From NCBI GenBank assembly GCA_023078555.1, contig CM041199.1, forward strand, positions 8,313,315 to 8,377,314: a stretch of DNA of 64,000 nt, given 5' to 3'. Below the pieces are notes generated by a model that saw nothing but the letters and a program-made list of their open reading frames with translations, was not told the origin of the DNA and did no database searches. The position numbers were made by a program, and so were the translations under genes. This stretch comes from Ulva prolifera. Lineage: Eukaryota > Chlorophyta > Ulvophyceae > Ulvales > Ulvaceae. Within the stretch, counting starts at the first letter, position 1, and every line of letters begins with the position of its first letter. Positions 59,836 through 64,000 of the stretch are shown here, one piece after another.

Positions 59836-60955
59836 CAGTGTTCGAATATTGGGGAAGCTGTCGTTTAGAGGCCGCTCAAAAATAAGTAATCCGAAATTTG
59901 GTCGGCCAAATATAAAGATTTTGACCTGTTTGTGCGGCTAGCCACCGCCTAATAAATAAGTTGATTCGAGACTATGAGCGGCTAAAATGCGCCACACATA
60001 TAAATGTTTTGACACGAGTGGCGGGTAAAAGTTGTAACCTGAGCAAGGCTGCATTGCGTGTGTGTGCGTCAGCATGGAGCACGACGCCTTCAGCCCGTCT
60101 AGCTCGCTGCAAGCTGGTCCGTCCTCGGGGCGCAGCCAGTGTACGAAGAGACCTCTTTGCAATTCAATTTCTAGTTTCTTTGGTGGCGCAAACAAGGTCG
60201 TCCACTTGGAGACTCGCCAAAAGCTTGGCAGGCCGGTGGACCCGTCGTCGCCTCGCCAAGCGCACATACGCAAGAAGCAAGAAGCAGCCAGCCAACCGCA
60301 AACTGAAGAAGTTACTGATGGCAATGATGATTCGGATCAGGAGAATGTCGAGGACGTTGGCGAATATGGGAAGAAACAAGCTGCCAGACGACGCCGTGAC
60401 GACATTGCAAACTACAGGCGATACTTGGAACGAGTGGAACCACCCGATGGAGCTGACTCAAGAAAGACCTACGTCAGATGTATAGCTTGTACATGCATTT
60501 CTGGAAAACAGGTTGTGCTTGTGGACAATGAGGACACAGTCAAGCGACACTCTGGCATGGAAAGAGGAACTCGAGTTTTTAACTCGGCATGCAGACATGC
60601 AATAAATGTTTCCAAATATGAAGATAAATTGATGACAGCTGCAGCTGGTATGACGCTTGTTATTGTTGAGGCTGGACTGCCAAGGCACTGTGTACTCTAC
60701 AACTTAGTGTTGTGTGCAGTAGCAGATCTACCTGCTGAGCGAACATTGAAGACGATCATCGGTGATGTATTTGGGTCCGAGCCAGAAGTAGTGACAGTGG
60801 CAAATGTGTAAAACTCCGTGATCACCGACGACACATAATCACGTACCAAGGTGGCTTCGTCGGCTACGCCCGACACAAAAAAAACTATCTGCCAACGTCT
60901 GTCGGCTAGCCCTCCGACAATTCATAATGACGGTCAGTTGAAAATTCGAACACTG
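59836..60955 (+). mobile_element. hAT-type DNA element inserted in element B transposase
   Basis: The 1120-bp insert has 12-bp perfect inverted ends: CAGTGTTCGAAT at 59836-59847 and its complement at 60944-60955. It is flanked by the 8-bp direct repeat GTGTACAC. CA...TG termini and an 8-bp duplication are the hAT hallmark. Removing the insert and one duplication restores an open frame that aligns with element A (VHLAP). Short motifs near both ends (GCGGCTA, GTCGGCTA) may be subterminal transposase sites. It carries one ORF without a catalytic domain, so it is probably a deleted, non-autonomous derivative. Confidence 0.9.
60074..60811 (+). CDS. hAT-internal ORF, BED-like N-terminal fragment (245 aa)
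   Basis: The first ATG of the frame gives MEHDAFSPSSSLQ. Residues about 55-120 are basic and acidic low-complexity sequence. A possible BED-type finger follows (CIAC, then KRHSG and CRHA near residues 137-180). The ORF ends at about 245 aa, far shorter than a hAT transposase (commonly over 550 aa), and shows no RNase H-like acidic triad or C-terminal hAT dimerisation block. The most likely reading is the DNA-binding N-terminus left after an internal deletion; whether the tail is original or joined by the deletion is unknown. It is fully contained within the hAT insert. Confidence 0.55.
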   Translation: MEHDAFSPSSSLQAGPSSGRSQCTKRPLCNSISSFFGGANKVVHLETRQKLGRPVDPSSPRQAHIRKKQEAASQPQTEEVTDGNDDSDQENVEDVGEYGKKQAARRRRDDIANYRRYLERVEPPDGADSRKTYVRCIACTCISGKQVVLVDNEDTVKRHSGMERGTRVFNSACRHAINVSKYEDKLMTAAAGMTLVIVEAGLPRHCVLYNLVLCAVADLPAERTLKTIIGDVFGSEPEVVTVANV

Positions 60956-60963
60956 GTGTACAC
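60956..60963. repeat. Target-site duplication of the hAT element, right copy
   Basis: GTGTACAC, identical to 59828-59835. Confidence 0.88.
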
Positions 60964-63900
60964 CTTGCTCCAAGCCAAAGGAGAGTGCAGCAACCGGCGC
61001 TGGAAGCCGAGCCAGGACGTCGTTTAAAGAAGGGTACAGGGGCCTGGCTGTGTGAGCACCGGGGTGACCCCATTGCTCCGGGGCATACTGTCACAGTCGT
61101 ACAGGCCTGTTATTGGTTGGCATCGATGAAGAATGATCACAGGGTCACCGACACTGTGATCGACCAGTTCTGTGCAATGATGCACCACCTCATCTTGCCA
61201 GCGGACAACCTGTACCCTGCATCGTACCATATGGTCAAGGCTGTATTGGATGTTGAATCCAGCAAGGCGTGCACTAGGCACATATGCGACAAGTGCTGGA
61301 CCGTGTTCCCAGATATGCACTCTGCTCTTTACCCTGGAAATGCAGATGCAGTGTGTGCAGCTGAAGGTTGTGGCAACCGCCGCTTCGATGTGTCCGACAC
61401 CGGAGTGGTTTTGCCGAAGCGGAATATCTACTGTTTTGATGTGCGATCAACCGTCCTGGACCTCTTGGATCCCATCCTGGAGGACCTTGACACCTATCGG
61501 GAACAGCGTGAACAGGCTTACAAAGACCCGGCATCTTATTTCAGGAGCCCCGCTGGTCAGTATGTCGACGCTGCTATTGGCCACAAATTGAGTGCTCCGT
61601 CGGAAGACGAAATTGTAATCCTATGTATGCTCCCGTAATCCTATGTATGCTCCCTATGACGACGCCTGTGGGTGGAGACTAGCTATATACAGGCGGCTGC
61701 AGCACTATCCGATCAATGCTGCACATGCAGGGGGTGATGGCGTCCAGATCTACACCAACAAGGTGTACGGTACGCTGGCCTGTGGACTGAAGTTGACAGA
61801 TGCACCAGAAGGGTTGCAAGCCAAGAATATCACATGGTCTCCTGTGAGCGTCGTGCAAGGCCCTACCGAGCCGGGGTCCTACCACGATGTCATGGGCCCT
61901 ATCTTGGAGTTTTTTGAGAAGCATGACCCAGGTGTGACTGTTAGCAATACTGCCATCCACACCACACCAAGTCCCTGCACAGCACCGGGGCTTCCGGACA
62001 GGATGGAACTCACGGCTGAGATCGCGACAGCTGCAGGCCGCCCAGGGTCCACTCCGCTCTGGGTTAATGTGGATGGTCCAAGGCTGCTGAAGGTCTGGCC
62101 TGTATTGGTATCAGCAGAAGGAGACATCCCGTTCATGACGAAATTGACAGGAGGTTTACATCATACGGCCGGAAATGCTTGCTTTGCGTGTGCATTTTCA
62201 GGGGCGCACAACCACGAAGCCAACACAGTCCGGTGTGTTCTTGTGGCCATGGCCATGCATGGCCATGCATCCAACAATTGCCAGTTAACTTCCCACATGT
62301 GCTGCTCCTCGACGTGTATGTCTTGCCAAGTGCACCATCCAAACCGGAGTGCCTGCATATGCAGGTGGATGGGGTTTGATGCAGATGTAACACAAAGAGT
62401 GCCGTGTTATGCCGCTGCTGGCAGCTGTGCAGCCTTCGCGGGCCAAACTATGCACCCTCTAGAGCAGATAGGTGTAGACCGCTCAGGGGAAAACCCCCGC
62501 ATGCCACTTGGCTACCTGCAGAAGGATGATGGGCGCTTCCTCGCCAGGACAGCCTTCACAGATCCCATCGCTGTGGCATCAGATACGTGGCTGTCAGACA
62601 ATGTGCTGAAGTACAGCGCTACCGAGATCCTCTTACGAGGCAAGAAGGCCAAACTCCTCCAGGACCAAGTGTTGCATCCAACACTCAAAGCAGTGGAGGA
62701 TATGGACCAAAACCAGCGCGCTGAATGGGTCAATCAGGAGCAGAAGGATCTGGGTGCTCGAAAAGAGCCCATGTTCCAGACGCTGTCGTACGTGAAGTGA
62801 GTCCCTCCATCTGATGTTCCTGTGTGCTGCCAACCGGAAGCAGGTTCCAGCAGCTGCGCTATCTCACTGACTGGATCCGGATGTGCTTGCAGCCCATGTC
62901 ACTTCTTTCGGTACGGCATCGCACACCTCTTCTTGCTTGGCATCCTGAAGGACTTCTGGAGGATGTGGCTGGGGAAAGTGTCTGGAAAGGGGTGCGTCCT
63001 CCCTACCTACATCCGGACGCATCTCACCAAGAAAGGAGAAGACATTCTTACTACCGAGCTTTTCGGGAAGCCATACACTGATCTCATTCGGTGTGTGACC
63101 ACCTTCGTGGCCGTGGTTGCATAAAAAATTGTGCCTGGTGGGATTAGCCCTATACAACTAATGTGGCTGCCTCGTGTTGCAGGTACCGAGGCCTCTGGAT
63201 GATGGAAGAGTGGCTTGCTTTCACCGAGACATTTTCTATGTTCCTACTGAACGATCTACCATGGAAACGGGAGCACCTCCACCTGAAAAAGGTGTTTGAC
63301 GAGCAGTGGTCACTACTACGGTCATCTGTGCTTTACTTCATGAAGTGGCATGCTGGTCAACACACTGAAGAGCGCCTAGTACTGGCTCAGAAAGATCTTC
63401 TGGAATATGGGAGACTTGCTGAACAGGTGCTTGTCATCCTTGAACTCACGTTAGAGATGTTCAAATTCACACATACAAGTCATTGTGACCACGAATGTGC
63501 CATCATGCAGCAGGCATTACAAGTCTGCATATGCGTGCAGATTTTCGGTGGGAAGTACATAACCACCTTCAAGCTGCACCTGGCTGCCATGCACTTGGCG
63601 GATCAGGTGAGGGCTTGCGGACCAGGATACACCTGGACCGAGTTCTGGGTGGAGCGCATGGTCCAACTTGTGAAGAGGATGGTGAAGTACCGCAGCACCG
63701 CCTACCCCGAGTTGTTGTTTGTGCATGACTGGCTACTGACGCTGGCGTGCCGCCGGGTCAAGTTGTCCCCAGACGGTTGTCACTGTGTGTCCTTGTACGA
63801 GGCATTGCGGGCCGTAAAGAAGCGCCGCCTGCTATCTCGTGATGAACCCCTCCCGGGGCAGGCGTTGCTGCTAGGTGCACCAAAGAAGGCTGAAGACGCC

Positions 63901-64000
63901 GAAAAGGCGCAGGTGCTGCACATCCCTCCAATGAGTGCCACAGACGAAGACATTGTACTGCAAGGTCTGCCACAACTTCTGTTCGAGGACACAACCCTCC

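Larger units (their letters stand above)
55229..64000 (+). mobile_element. CACTA (EnSpm-type) DNA transposon B, left part
   Basis: The left terminus reads CACTACAAGAACGCCAGACA and abuts satellite DNA. Gene order matches element A: a leftward accessory gene (55881-58627), then a rightward transposase gene (58998 to beyond 64000). Exon borders are conserved, but protein and DNA sequences are clearly diverged, so B is a related older lineage and not a recent duplicate of A. The transposase reading frame has an internal stop and a hAT insertion, so B looks unable to make its own transposase. The right end is outside the window. Confidence 0.9.
58998..64000 (+). pseudogene. CACTA/EnSpm-type transposase of element B, interrupted, runs off the window
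   Basis: This is the homologue of the element A transposase. Predicted exons are 58998-59444, 59611-61624 (hAT inserted at 59836-60955), 61731-61931, 62037-62232, 62365-62796, 62893-63090, 63183-63426 and 63541 onward. Exons 3-7 have the same lengths as in A. The finger region reads RYRCEHCQATF with a later HDC; the first His of A's H-x3-H is not kept. The zinc ribbon (ICDKCW, CAAEGCGNRRF), GDGVQIY, GDIPF and CFAC are conserved. Two lesions are seen: TAG at 59632-59634 where A has a Trp codon, and the hAT insertion inside exon 2, which leaves the flanking frame in register. Elsewhere the frame is open to the window edge. The 61643-62800 open frame reading through an intron is not used, because the conserved splice sites fit the A model better. 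Confidence 0.82.

Noticed and set aside
62243-62273. Nested ATGGCCATGCAT palindromes
   Set aside because: They fall in a predicted intron of element B, have no counterpart in A, and are short and low in complexity.
61643-62800. Single long ORF through exons 3-5 of the element B transposase
   Set aside because: The read-through parts do not align with element A, while the conserved GT-AG sites give exons of identical length to A. The introns happen to be open.

Overview
The window looks like nuclear DNA of an intron-rich eukaryote. The two long transposon gene pairs are cut by many short introns (roughly 50-140 bp) that start with GT and nearly all end in TGCAG or a close variant. Coding composition is moderately GC-rich, and a TGTAA motif lies just downstream of one stop codon. 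These traits would suit a chlorophycean or volvocine green alga, but nothing seen fixes the taxon. No confident host gene, rRNA or tRNA is visible.

About 35 kb, more than half of the window, is one G/T-rich minisatellite. It is built from 13-bp and 19-bp subunits that usually form a 45-bp period, with kilobase-scale higher-order duplications. It occupies about 1952-13002, 16824-17054, 29277-38320, 39155-43578, 44413-46288 and 47123-55228. Five of its edges with foreign DNA coincide with, or resemble, the ends of DNA transposons. The simplest reading is a single long array broken up by insertions and by three copies of an 834-bp foreign segment.

The main insertion is a 12.2-kb CACTA (EnSpm-type) element, called A here (17055-29276). 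It has CACTACAAGGATG inverted termini and a 3-bp AGT target duplication; removing it restores the satellite exactly. A carries a leftward accessory gene of 8 exons (652 aa), a rightward transposase gene of 8 exons (1226 aa), and a third rightward gene of 2 predicted exons (367 aa). All predicted junctions keep frame, so A looks potentially autonomous. A 34-bp perfect palindrome sits between the two divergent genes.

A related element, B, begins at 55229 and runs off the right edge. It repeats the same divergent gene pair and intron layout. Its accessory gene is open (658 aa), but its transposase gene has an in-frame TAG and is interrupted by a 1.12-kb hAT element (59836-60955) with an 8-bp target duplication.

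Two weaker calls complete the picture. The sequence left of 1952 looks like the end of another CACTA-type element (C), and 13003-16823 looks like a non-autonomous element (D) with imperfect CACAGG termini. In A and B the likely division of labour is that the transposase cuts at the termini while the accessory protein or proteins bind the subterminal repeats or regulate the shared promoter, by analogy with plant TnpD and TnpA. That division is inference.
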